64,000 nt of DNA from Neoceratodus forsteri (Eukaryota; Chordata; Ceratodontiformes; Ceratodontidae): contig CM057459.1 in assembly GCA_016271365.2 (NCBI GenBank), forward strand, positions 488,759,501 through 488,823,500, read 5' to 3'. Made by a program: the position numbers and the translations under genes. Positions within the stretch are counted from its first letter, which is position 1; each line of letters begins with the position of its first letter. Positions 1 through 10,996 of this stretch are shown here, in pieces. The notes beneath the pieces were generated by a model. The model was given only the letters and a program-made list of their open reading frames with translations. It had not been told where the DNA came from and did no database searches.

Positions 1-364
1 ACAGAAGATGATACACAAGACAGCATCACCAAATGTCCTGGTAGGATCAAGGGCATTGCCCCTAACATCCTGGCAGCCTGCTCCATCCCTCCTGGGATGA
101 AACACAGGAAAATCCCTGGAGACGGTTTCCACCACTTAACCAATCTGAAAGATTTCTGTACTCCACTAGGGTGAGAAACAAAAAAACAACAACACTACAG
201 CTCTATATCAGAGCTGCTGCTCCAGACTACTACTTACTCTAAGCTCTGGAACCAGACTCACTACTAAATTCTAGCTCCCTCCCTCACAACAACTGGCTGT
301 GGCTTATGCTGTTACAAGAGTTCTAAATGACATCATCCTTCCAGCTCTCAGCTGAGACTGACAA
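1..364. other. No gene seen
   Basis: No coding segment, RNA gene or recognisable repeat is apparent in this stretch. It has ordinary composition and short A-runs near position 180, and it leads into a (GA)n microsatellite. Confidence 0.5.
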
Positions 365-365
365 C

Positions 366-426
<61 letters not shown>

Positions 427-442
427 AGTGAGAGAGAGAGAC
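365..442. repeat. (GA)n microsatellite
   Basis: This is an almost pure GA dinucleotide tract of about 78 bp with a few interruptions, near positions 408 and 429. It is a simple sequence repeat with no gene association. Confidence 0.95.
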
Positions 443-559
443 AAAGAGTGAAATCCATTTGCTGGAAAATCACTAGCTGCCTTCCCTGCCTACCACTAAA
501 TCTAATGGGATTCTTTTAACCCCTGGGAACAAAGGGGTTACACCTACATACTAATCTAA

Positions 560-870
560 TTTGACTCCTTCTGTCTTTCTGCCTATATAATTTATGTAGA
601 TAATAAAAGTAGGGGCTCAAGCACTGACCCTTGAAATACCTCTGTGCACAAAATAGATAAGAAGGAAATAAGGCCATTGGATTTTAACTCATGGTAATGC
701 CCAGTAATGTAATTAATGAACAAGAAGAGATCATTGGGACCATTTCTTAGCCTCAAGGGTTTGGCTATTGACACACTGTGGTCAACTGTATCAAATGCTT
801 TACTAAGATTTGGAAAAATCGCACCACAAAACTCTTTGGGCCAAGTGAGATCAGCCAATTACTAGCTACT
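560..870 (-). pseudogene. LINE reverse transcriptase fragment
   Basis: Read on the minus strand, this piece contains the RT finger/palm motif LSKAFDTVDHSVSIAKPLRL, followed about 50 residues later by a degraded GVPQGSVLGP motif (VFQGSVLEPLLL). These are two core motifs of non-LTR RT in the CR1/L2/Rex1 group. Only about 90 codons survive. No endonuclease or 3' UTR belongs to it, so it is a truncated relic. The exact clade cannot be assigned from so little sequence. Confidence 0.75.
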
Positions 871-960
871 TTGACCAATGCTATGGTGGTAATATGCTTT
901 GCTCTGAGGCTGGATTGCAAGATAGTGTTGATGCTGTTATGTTAATTAAGACAGTCTTGG

Positions 961-1133
961 AATTGTGCATTAATTAAGCAATAAGGCATGACAGGGTGTG
1001 TGTTACTGGGTAATAATGTCACATCTCGAGAAGTTGAAGCAAATGCCACAGGTCGAGCATGCTCAATGCCTGAGGTGTGACATTATTACTCAATAACACA
1101 CACCCTGGAGTGCCTTATTGCTATTATACAATG
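961..1133. repeat. Inverted-repeat (foldback/MITE-like) element
   Basis: The left arm (about 961-1029) and right arm (about 1070-1133) are near-complementary. Both, read inward, contain GCAATAAGGCA, then CAGGGTGTGTGTTA, then GTAATAATGTCACA. The loop is about 40 bp and includes a GAGCATGCTC palindrome. The structure fits a non-autonomous DNA transposon, but no target-site duplication was confirmed. A weaker relative of the right arm appears near 17.16 kb. Confidence 0.7.
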
Positions 1134-2032
1134 TCTCATTTGTAAATAAACAAGAAAAAAATAATAATTTTATTTATCTGTTTTTTGTGTGTGGTTGTCT
1201 ACCTATTTATTATATTTATTTATTTAATTAGTATTTCGGAAAGACCTTTGAGTGTGAGCTCTTTTACAAAGGTTCCACGTCAGGGTGAACAATAAGACAA
1301 AACACATATTCAGTGGTTACAGAGGCCTGATCATTAGGCATTAAAGAGAGATTACATGAGAATTAGACAAATAGGAGAAAAACAGAGCACTTGTAATAGA
1401 ATACTAAGCCATTTCTAATTGGTTGCCATAAGTAGCACACCCCAGGAAACCTCCAAATCTGTTTATAGAGTACGGCAGAGTAACTGCATAGGGTTTAACA
1501 CTATCCCAGATGGCGAGAGGCTGGGTGACAGTGAAACAAGGGGGACTGGGTTTGAACCTACTGTAGAGAGTGAGAGGTGGGGGGATAGTGAAATGTGGGG
1601 CTGTGATGGGTGGAGTAGCTCCAGAGGGCTTTGTCAAGTAGGGTGTGTGTGTGGGGGAGGTTAGGGAGGGGCAGTACCAAGAGCATTTAAAGAGAACAAA
1701 TAGCTTACTTAAGCCCTTGGCTAGCCTGGAATGGAGGCAGGGTTCTCTAAGTAGCCCTGCTGGGTGCTAGCTTGGGGGAAGGTCTGTCTATCAAGTGGGT
1801 CCTGAGAAGCAGGTGCATTTTGAGCTAGACATTAGGTGCTGTTTGAGGCCTGCTTTGAATTGAGACAGGCTGTTGCTTGTTTGTAATTTCATTGGGAGTT
1901 CGTTTATCCAGAGGGGGGCCCAATAGGAGAAAGCGCATTGACCTAGTGAGGCTCAGTGGAATGATATGGACAGTGCTCCATTCTTCCTCCCTCTGGTGAA
2001 GTGTGATGAGAGAGAAGCCTTGAGCAGCTTTC

Positions 2033-3809
2033 CTATACAGGGTGTTTTTTTCCGAGAAGTGCCTTCTTTCCCAGGAGGAAAGTTTGGTATTTGATCCTGT
2101 CTTTTAGGTTAAGCCAGTTTGTACGCACATACAGGGTGCAAGTATGAGTGTAGTGATCTGCGCACAGGGTGAGGCAGCATGCCTTATTGAGTGCAATTTG
2201 GACCCTTTTGAACACTGTATCAGTAGCAGCTCCATAGACCACCAGCCCGTAGTCTATCGTGGAGAGTATGGAGCTGGAGACTGAGATTTGGAGTGCTTCC
2301 GGGGGTGAGGGATTTCTTATGCCTCTAGAGGACCCCGATCTTTGTGTTTACCACTCTGGAAAGGGAGTCTACATAGTGCGTAAAAGTGAGAGAGTCATCA
2401 ATGGTGACTCCAAGGTACTTGAACAAGTGCACCTGCTCAAACTGCTCACCAGCTGTATTGGTGATTACAAGGGGAGCATGCCTGCATTTGTTGTAGGGGC
2501 TGGATTGTAGCATGGCTTTGGTTTTCTTGTAATTTGGTAGCAGCTTTTGCCTACTGAACCAGTCCCTGAGTTTATTAAAAGAGTTCTGTAGTTCTGTTTG
2601 TAGGGCAACCTAAAAAGGTGCTGCTGCTCAGCAGCATGGCATCATCCACATACAGGATAAGTTTGGTGTTGCAGGCCATGGGTAGGTCATTTACAAAGAG
2701 GCTGAAAAGTAGGGGGCCCTAGAATTGATCCTTGGGAGACTCCTAGGAGTACATCCCTGGAGCTGGATAACATCTGCCCAATTTTGACTCACTGGCTCCT
2801 ATGTGTTAGGTAGTCATTAAACCAATTCAGGGTGTTAGGTGCCACACCCAATCTTTGGAGCTGGAGTACTAGTCGAAGGTGGTTGACAGTGTCAAAGGCT
2901 TTGGTGAGGTCAATGAAGATGGACCCCACCAATTTGCCTTCATCCAGCATCTTGTGCGCATAGTCAGTGTATTCCAGCAGTGTCGTGGTGGTACTGTGTT
3001 TTTGCCTGAAACCATGTTGGTTTGGGTAGAGCAGATTGTACTTATTGAGGTATTCTGTGAGTTGACTTGCCATGATTTTTTCCAAAGCTTTGGTTAGTGA
3101 GGAGAGGATAGATATTGGCCTGAAGTTTGACATCAGCACCTTGTCACCCTTCTTATGCACTGGAGTTACCGGGGATTGCTTCCATACCTCCAGAAATTGA
3201 GCTAGTGCCAAGGATTTATTAAATAGCATTGTTATGGGCATGATAAGAACATCAAGGGTGAGAGAGATAATAACTTCATGTCTAGCCCATCAATCTCCAA
3301 TCTGGTTTTGCTAGGACTTTCCTGACCATCGTTAGGGCCTCCTTCATCGTCACCTTCTTAAAGTAGAAGGCTGGGTGATTAGTTATGGGCAGGTTGGTGC
3401 AACCTTGGTCCTCTGCAGGCAGAAGGTAGTCTGGAGGCAGCACTGAGGACAGGTCTGTAAAGGCCTGGTTAAAAGCATCAGCAATGGCTAGCAGATCTGA
3501 AGAGGATGAGTTATTAATGTTGAGCATCTTAGGGTGCAACTTTTGATCTTTACCAAGAATGTTCTTGATGTTGTCCCAAAACCTCTTTCCATGTCCCCAT
3601 GCATTGCTAAGCTGGGTATTATTGAAATAGGCTTTTGCAAGCCTGGTAAGTTTGGTGCACTGATTTCCAGCCATTTTGTAGCACTGTAGGTCATGCTTGC
3701 TACCTGAGTTTAAAGCTTTTTTGCAGAGGAAGTCCCTCTCCTTTAGGAGGGAGAGGAGCTTGCCATCAATCCAGCCATTTACCTCCTCCGAATTTTCTGT
3801 TTTGTGCAT
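2033..3809 (-). pseudogene. Reverse transcriptase region of the 1.2-4.4 kb LINE
   Basis: A linker (3809-3282) leads into RT. The block FRPISILSSLTKALEKI, then HGFRQKHSTTTTLLEYTD, then IDLTKAFDTVNH lies within 3241-2789. The catalytic pair appears as ILYVDDAMLLS near 2650-2630 in a different frame. The thumb and C-terminal segments continue at 2513-2325 (FKYLGVTIDDSLTFTHYVDS) and 2242-2033. At least three frame changes separate these blocks, so no functional polyprotein can be made. Confidence 0.8.
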
Positions 3810-4270
3810 GGTGCATAGATATCACAGATGGATTTGAAGCCCTCAGTGAAAAAACTAAGGGCCTGGTCCAGCGTAGGTGTCTTGTTGATGGGGGAGAAGT
3901 TGTAGGCAGACAGTGCAAATTTGAGGGATCCAAGTTTGCCTTTCTGCAGAACCCTGCCCGCGATGAGGTGGGGTGGGCTTTTGGCAAGTTTAGTGGTCCA
4001 TATAAAGGAGATCGGCGAGTGGTCACTCAGCATGTCTGGGAGAACCCTGAGTTTGGAGAATCAAGTCAGTGAGCTAGCTAAGACCTAGTCAATGAGGGTG
4101 CTGGTACCAGTCTTGTAGTTCTGCCTGGTGGGGTGAATTACGAGTTGTGTGAGATTGTGGGAGGTGATTAGGTCTTTGGAGGGTGTCACCTCCTTACATA
4201 ACCAGTTAATATTAAAGTCACCAGTCAAGATAAGTTCTGAGCCCTTTTTGAGTGCTCTAATTTCTTCCAT
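3779..4270 (-). pseudogene. APE-type endonuclease domain of the 1.2-4.4 kb LINE
   Basis: The C-terminal half of an apurinic-like endonuclease is visible. TGDFNINW (the metal-binding D and N of the family) lies at about 4190-4220. It is followed by a PTRQNYKTGTSTLID block and, after a frame break near 4050, by LSDHSPISF, which carries the conserved SDH triad. In LINEs this enzyme nicks target DNA to prime reverse transcription. The N-terminal third, with the catalytic glutamate, is missing because the insertion is 5'-truncated near 4.36 kb. Confidence 0.75.
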
Positions 4271-4360
4271 AACAAGAGGAAGGCCTGGAGTTTTCCTCTT
4301 TGCCAGTAGGTGGTGCTACTGTGTGAGTGATGCTGTCTGCTCAGATGTATAGACTTTCTT

Positions 4361-5576
4361 TTTACTTTTCCATTTCAACCCCTGGCTGGAATCACTGGCT
4401 CACTACCCCACCCCCCAATCGACTGTTCACTTCATGGTTCACTTTTTTATGGCTGTGGGCATAACCCAGCAGATGTTTTATATTCAGAAAAGGGCTGATG
4501 TCATATTTGCTACCAAACAACATGATAGAGTGTTAAAAATAGATTCATCCACTGAAACCTCATTACTACGCTGCCTGTGTGTGTACAGGAAGCTGTAGAA
4601 CACTATTGTTCATCTGGCTTGAGGAGTTAATTGAGCCCACAGAAAGTTAACTCATTATCTTCTGGCAGTCATTCTGTGTCAGATTACCAATGGATAGTAC
4701 AGATATCATAGAAAGCTATTGGGAGTAGAATGGGTTAAACACTTCTTGGAACTTTCTACATAACAAGTAAGCTCCGCTGTGCCCTGAGCCCCTATGAACA
4801 CTTCATTAAGCCATTTGACACCATCATCCTAAGAGCAGTCATTCTGCTACTTTGCAGGACATTTCATAGCATAGAGTCCCAGTGATGCCTGTTTCCAAAT
4901 TATACACCAACTTACTTTTCTCAGGCAGGCAGTTCTGGGCTACTGTTTATATTCTACAAAATGTTCTTAACCTGCAATTTATGAATATAAGTGTTTACAA
5001 CTGAATGGTAATAACCACATTTGCTTCACTTGCAAGTAGGTAGGCATGTGTGTGTCTAATTTTTGTTTGACTTAGGTTACACATAGAATCTGATAATTTC
5101 ATAACATGCTGTATTGTGATTAATTGAACTGAAAAATGGGGGCTTTGGTTTCTTTTACAACTTCATTTTTCCTGACCATGGATATACTAAAACAAAAATT
5201 TATCATAAAAATGTTTACAAATAAGGAGTTCAGCAGTAATTTAGTTGATGTTGTGTAAAGAGCTGCTCCCTGGAAAATTACCTGGTTTGGGGCAGGGGGC
5301 TGCCACAAGCAGAATGGGATTTCATGGATGGGGGAGCTCATGGCAGCAGAAAAGGCATGATGGCATTAAAAGCTTAATGGTGTGGATGTAGAGGCACCAA
5401 TATTTGAGCATAACTTTGGCAGAGGACTAAGTGTGACTGGAGGGTTGGGGATCTTCAGGATTTGAATGAGTCTTGGTATTTTTAGCATAATGTTTTTTTT
5501 AAATTTCAGCCTTCAATGAGTAGACTCTGCATCCATCTATACAGTATGCTCCTAAGCCACATGCAGTATGGCATGG
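4361..5576. other. No gene seen
   Basis: This is AT-leaning sequence between the LINE and the foldback element. I see no coding motif, structured repeat or RNA gene. Short open frames here lack any family resemblance. Confidence 0.5.
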
Positions 5577-5898
5577 TTAAAAACCAGATCACCAGACCCA
5601 AACCAAAGCTGTAAAATCTGGACTGGGCACAGCTTTTGCAAATATTGTTGGTCCATTCAATCCAGATGACCTGGTCTGGCTTTTATCTATCTGGTCTGGT
5701 CCTGATGGTTCAGTTTTCAACCATGCTAAGGAAGGGCTGAAAAACAGACTTCCAGGACCGGACCAGATATGTAAAAGTCAGACTGAACAGTGCAGCCAGA
5801 GAGACTGGACCAGCAGTATTTGTGCAAGTTGCACCCAGTATGGCCAGTTTTGATTTTTACAGAACAACTGTGGTTCAGGTCTGTCAGTCCAGTTTTTA
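5577..5898. repeat. Foldback element with long inverted arms
   Basis: The whole 320-bp stretch folds on itself. The outer left arm (about 5577-5670, starting GGTTAAAAACCAGATCACC) pairs with the reverse complement of about 5805-5898. An inner pair is almost perfect: ATCTGGTCTGGTCCTG near 5689-5704 and CAGGACCGGACCAGAT near 5753-5768. Little unpaired centre remains (about 5705-5752). It codes for nothing. It is most simply a non-autonomous foldback/MITE-type transposon, and I do not recognise the family. Confidence 0.75.
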
Positions 5899-6160
5899 AT
5901 CAATCAATCAATTTTTATTTTATATTGAAATGTATGTGAGCAAAAATGCCCATTTACACAATCATCCAATTAAGCATAAAAAGAGAACAGAACACCAGGT
6001 CAAACAATTACATAGTAAAATACAATATAAACAGGTCTAACATAAACAGATCTAATACAGAGGTCTTGAGGGATATAGAGAACAAAGGGGAAGCAAATAA
6101 ATAACAGTGACAAATTTACAGCATAGGATATAGTTGTAGGTACAATTCAGGAACATGAAC
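5899..6160 (-). repeat. Possible LINE 3' end with (TGAT)n-type tail
   Basis: AATCAATCAATCAATTTTTATTTT at the left edge reads on the minus strand as an A-rich (GATT)n tail. It is followed by AT-rich non-coding sequence that resembles a LINE 3' UTR. No coding part remains. It could instead be a short simple repeat beside unrelated DNA. Confidence 0.35.
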
Positions 6161-6176
6161 AGTTGAGTGATGTGTC

Positions 6177-7480
6177 AAAAAGAAGAAGTGCAAGTCCTGT
6201 AGCACCCATATCCTGCATGCAGATAAGCATTCCCACTGCATGATCTGCCTAGGCCTCAAACACTGGATCAAGGACTGTATGTCTTGCCAATCCTTCAACC
6301 CCAGGTCACACGGATTAGGCACCTGGAAAAGCTCAAAGCCCACTTTCTGAAGAAGTGCCTAGCTTTGATGGAAAAGGAGCTGCAGAATCTGTGGGAAAAA
6401 TCTTCTTCTCCAATGCCAGTACCCAAAAAGAAGAAAAAGGACAAAGAGAGTCACAGAGACTGGGATATGTCTCCATCCACTTGGTGGCAACCATCGGGCA
6501 CCACTGACACTGGAGGGGCCTCCACTTCGGTAAGTACCCCTACTGCCAGGTCTCCTACTGCTCCAGCAGATCAGACCATGGCCTCCCTACCTGCTTTACT
6601 CACAGTGCAATCGAGGCTCTTCTTGGATGATGGAACCCCTATTGTGCTCCTTAGACCCATATCTTCTACATTTTCTGTATCCAGCAGCCAGGTCAATAAG
6701 TTGCTCCCTGGCCCCACCGTGGAGCACAGTCACAGCTGGTAAGCGGGACTCCAGCACCGCTGTTGTCTGCATGGCCCAGGTCAATAAGTCTGATGTTAGC
6801 TCTTCTGATATCTGCATGGCCATGGCTGACAAGTCACTCCCTGGTTCCTCTGGAGACCGCACAGCCAAGGGTCTCTCATCAGGGTTGCAGGATACACCTG
6901 ATATCGAGTTGAGCCAGCTGCCAGACATGCAACTGTCTTTAGAGGGTTCCTTGCTCCCACTGACCCAACCAGACCCTCCAGGCTTGCCTGAAGATCAAGA
7001 GCCAGAGGTGGGCACTAATCTGGAGGTTCCCCCTCCTTCACTGGGTCATTCTCTTCCTGATTCACCCACTGGCCTATTGTTAATACCTCTGGGGATCTTC
7101 CATTGGGACCTCCTCAACCAAAGCCCCCTTGGACAACCAAGTTCCGCCATCTTTGACTCCGGCTCTCCAGATGATGGTGGGTGTTCTGTCAGGTTCTACT
7201 CACACCCTGATGCCAAGTGACCCTTCACCAGGTGACCCTTCACTGTGTCAGGGTATGTCTGGCTCTCCAGCCATTCCTCAAATGTTGGACAGCCTTCTGT
7301 CAGACCCCAAGGTGCTGAATCTTCTGGTGCTGGACATTCCTGTGCCTGATCCAGTGCCAGCCCCTTCGAATGTCCCTATGGGGCTGATGCCTCATCCTTC
7401 TGGACCTCCTACAGGGACTTAGGCCCCACCTCCTACCTCCAGCTGGACCTATGGGCAATGTTCCAGGCTATCTTCCCCCA
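6177..7480 (+). pseudogene. DIRS A ORF1 (Gag-like), 5' part
   Basis: The start encodes CKSCSTHILHADKHSHCMIC, LGLKHW and DCMSC. This is the DIRS-type N-terminal finger (CxxC, H, CxxCLG, H, CxxC). A frame change near 6290 leads into a Lys-rich stretch (KKKKKDKESHRDW) and a long Ser/Pro/Thr-rich low-complexity region. That pattern is usual for vertebrate DIRS Gag. Further frame changes follow at about 6740 and 7200. The protein would package the element RNA. The reading continues after the L2 insertion at about 12.39 kb. Confidence 0.7.
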
Positions 7481-7693
7481 CAATAGGCAGGGCAAGGCAA
7501 ATTTTATTTAAGCGACACCCATCCCGGAGGCTCTGGGTGCCAAACATATTAAAAATGCATACTACACATCATAATAAATATGTTACAACATACTATTAAA
7601 CATGAACATACAATATTTCAACAATTAAACTAAATTTTATATAAATAATACCCTAAACAACAACAGCTACTACTTAAAAAGCCTAAGGCTAAC

Positions 7694-9131
7694 CTAAACA
7701 TAAGGTTCTGAAAATAGGCAAGGACTATAAGACACAGTCTGGGAAGGTCTGATTATACAAGAAGGCCTTGAGGTGGGCTTTAAATACCTCCACATAAGGG
7801 GTCTCCCTAACAGCTGGAGAGAGAGTGAATTCCACAGGATGGGGTCTGCGACACTAAATGATCTGTCACCAGCTGTTTTTAACCTCGTCCTGGGAATCAC
7901 AAGGAGGCCCATAGAAGAGGAGCGGAGGGAGTGGACCAAGACAGCAGGTGTAAGGAGGTCCTTCTGCTAACCAGGGCCCAGGCTGTGTAGGGCCTTAAAG
8001 GTGAGCAAGCCCACCTTAAAGAGGACCCTCCACCTAACTGGCAGACAGCGCAGTTGACACAGAACTGGAGTGATATGACAATACTTAGGCTGTCCTGTCA
8101 ACATTCTCGCTGCCATGTTCTGCACCAGCTGCAGTTGGCGTAGGGTGCCCCAAGAGACCCTGAGATAGAACGTATTACAGTAGTCAAGCCTGGCCATCAC
8201 AAAGGCATGCACCAAGGTGGGGAGGTCTTGCAGTGGAACTAGGGGCTTTATCCTGGCGACAATCCTCAGATGATTAAAAACTAGTGCGGACAACAGATGC
8301 CACCTGAAACTCAAGTGTCAATCCACCATCAAGAATGATGCCCAGATCCAGCACCCTACAGGAGGCCTTCAATGGTACAGTGCCAATAAAATGCTCTGTC
8401 TCTGCACCAGAGGCCAACCTATCACGCCCTATGTTGGACTCCACCACCACCAGTACCGCCATCTTATCAGGGTTCAGTTGCAATCAGCTGGAGGTCATCC
8501 AGTCATTGATCTCAGCAAGGCAGCTGTTTAGCACTTCCACTGCACAAGATGTTCCAAGGGCAAAGGAAAGATACAGCTGAGTGTCATCAGCATAACAATA
8601 AAAACCCAGACTGTACTTCCTGATGTGCTCTCCCAGGGGCAGCATATACACGGCAAACAATATTGACAACAAGACTGAACCCTGGGGAACTCCACATGAC
8701 AGGTGGCCTGGGGAGGAGGAGAAATTCCCCATCACTACCCTCTGCCTCTTGTTAGATAGGAAAGACTCAATCCAGCAGATGACAGTGCTGGTGAGTCTGC
8801 AGAATTCTCATAGGTGGACAAGTAACACTTGATGGTCCACTGTGTCAAAAGCTGAAGAGAGAGCAAGGAGAACAAGAATTGTCCCCTCCTCTCGATCTGT
8901 AGCCCTAAGAAGGTCATTATGCACCTGAACTAGTGCAATTTCTGTGCTATGCCTTTCACAAAACCCAGACTGGAGTAGATCATATAAATCATGGGTCATG
9001 AGATGCTCCTCAAGCTGAAGTGCCACCACTTTCTCCACAATCTTACCCAAAAATGGAAGACTGGAGATGGGAGGGTAATTTGCATTGATCTCAGGGTCCA
9101 ACAATGTTTTTTTCAGAAGGGGTCTCACCAA
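7694..9131 (-). pseudogene. L2 reverse transcriptase and C-terminal domain
   Basis: Minus-strand blocks run in order. SAFDTVDHQVLL lies in 9131-8808. CGVPQGSVLLSILFAVYMLP followed by YCYADDTQLYLS, with the catalytic DD intact, lies in 8735-8484. LNPDKMAVLVV lies in 8483-8274. ARLDYCNTFYL and LVQNMAARMLTG, followed by an LPVRWRVLFKVGLLTFKALH block, lie in 8314-7967. SFSVADPILWNSL lies in 7939-7694. Each block is in a different frame from its neighbour, so the gene is inactive. It would copy element RNA at a nicked target. Confidence 0.85.
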
Positions 9132-9743
9132 TGCCTACTTCAAGACATCGGGAAAGACCCCCTCTGACAGGGAACACTGGACAATCAAGGCAAACACCGG
9201 GCCAATGGAGTCAACACATTTCATTAAGAAACGAGTTGGCACCGGATCCAGTTCGTAAAAGGTGTGCCGAAGATTAGAAGCAATCTCAATGACCTCAGCC
9301 ACCTCCACCAGTCTAAACTCACCCCAACCAGGAGGAGTGCTCTCCAGTCACCCATGGTGACCACTGACAGCCAAACCCTGGCCCACTGGTGGAACCCCCT
9401 GCCTGATGGCAGACACTCTGTCTGAGAAGAACTGAGTAAACTCCTTGCACAATGCATTAGAAAAGGCTACCTTCGGCTGTAGACAGGAAAGATGGAGAAA
9501 CGTGTCCACAGTCCAAAAGAGCACAGTTGATCAGTTCCTCCCAGCAGCAATCCCTGGACAGGAATTCTGCCTTCTTATGGTTGATTGCCCCTTGGTATGC
9601 ACCGTAGTGCGCACGTCAAGTAGGGCAAGTTTGTCTATCTCCAGGCCAGACTTCCACCAGCAGTGCTCTACTCTCTGACCCAAGGTCTTCAGCACCTTGA
9701 GCTCACCATCATACCAAGAGGACCTCAAGTGAGGAGACCTGAG

Positions 9744-10899
9744 TCATACATGGACTGGTGAGAGGAAGTCGAGAGCACCAGCCAGTGACTTATTATAGGC
9801 ATCCACTGCCTCACACACACCCCCATTGCATGCAGTGTCCACACTAGGTAGGTCAGCCACCACCAGAAAACCCTCAGGGGTCAACCCCCTCAAAGGGTGA
9901 TAGCTGACCATCTCTGCAGGGGGAGGGCTATCAGAGGGGGCCTGGAACAGGAACTTCACCACGCAATGATGGGACCAAACAGCCCGATCAGTCCTGAGAC
10001 TATTAACCTCAAGCCCTGGTGAAAACACCAGATCCAACATGTGACCACCTTGATGGGTTGCGGAGGAAACCCCCTGCTCAAGGCCCAAAGATGACATCAT
10101 CTGAAGGAAATTAAAACCAAGCAGATAAAATTTGTCTTCAGCCCAAACGTTGAAGACCCCCAGCACTAAACATCTGGGGGCCTCCAACGTCAACCCGATG
10201 ATGAAATTGGCCATCTCCAGCAAAAAGTCTCCTGCTGCCCCAGAGGGGTGGTAAATCAGAAGAATCAGGCAACCTATGAACCCCCACGGATGGCCAGACA
10301 TTCAAATGAATGTGGTGTTCTCACGGGGTGCAAGGTGAAGCCTAACTTGGATCTAAAACAGATGGCTACCCCCCACCCCTGCGTTCCACTCTGGGGCAGT
10401 ACACTACGGTATATACGGATGGGACAGCAGCCTCTAAAACCGGGCCGGCATCGTCACCAATGCAGGTCTCCATAATGCAAGTCAGATTGGCCAAAGAAAC
10501 CAAGTCCACTATAATTCCAGTCTTGTTTCTGACCAATCTGGCATTGCAAAGCACCGCCCTCAGGGGATTGGTGGACAGTGCAGCCCCTCCAGCGACCTGC
10601 CCACTCGGTCTGGTGGGAACCCTGGTGATGGGAACTAAACATGTCAGGCCTCTCTGTAGGACCCGTCTAATCCCAGGGCACCTTCTGCACCCCACTACCT
10701 CGATCCTACCACCATCTGCAGTGCATGGGGCACCCCAACCTGAAAGAATCACACAGTTCCTCCCTATTCCAACCTCCCTACAGTGCCTTGCTGTACTAAT
10801 AGACACTGGGAGGCTGAAGAAAGGCCATAGATCATGCAGCTGGGATGCCCCATACTCTATCTTAGCCTGCCCCAGGCCCTCATACCTTCCCAGACACAT
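9744..10899 (-). pseudogene. L2 APE endonuclease
   Basis: The N-terminal strand (LRAVLCNARLVRNKT, then the MET of the ETW-type glutamate motif) lies in 10899-10366. The C-terminal part lies in 10301-9744. Two catalytic positions look lost. The GDFN motif reads GVFN, replacing the aspartate with valine. The SDHC-type motif reads SHHC, replacing the aspartate with histidine. The THQGGHMLDLVF block, typical of L2, is retained. A frame break sits near 10.33 kb. Confidence 0.75.
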
Positions 10900-10919
10900 C
10901 CCTCCTAATTACGTAAACC

Positions 10920-10958
10920 CTCACCCCCCAAAAAAAAACACACTGTACCCCACACACT

Positions 10959-10996
<38 letters not shown>

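Larger units (their letters stand above)
1205..4360 (-). mobile_element. Rex1/Babar-like LINE (copy 1), 5'-truncated
   Basis: This is a minus-strand non-LTR retrotransposon of about 3.1 kb. On the minus strand the order is APE endonuclease (about 4270-3780), linker (3809-3282), RT (about 3241-2500), the C-terminal region (to about 2033), and then a 3' UTR ending in an AATAAATAAATA-type tail near 1205-1235. The RT and endonuclease styles (PTRQNYKTG and IDLTKAFDTVNH) resemble Rex1/Babar or neighbouring CR1/L2-group LINEs. Frames are broken by stops and shifts. The 3' end shares sequence with insertions near 28.45, 44.8 and 50.6 kb. The clade name is provisional. Confidence 0.8.

Noticed and set aside
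365..442. A CRISPR array or other repeat array
   Set aside because: It is a plain dinucleotide repeat without spacer structure. No array of direct repeats with unique spacers occurs in the window.
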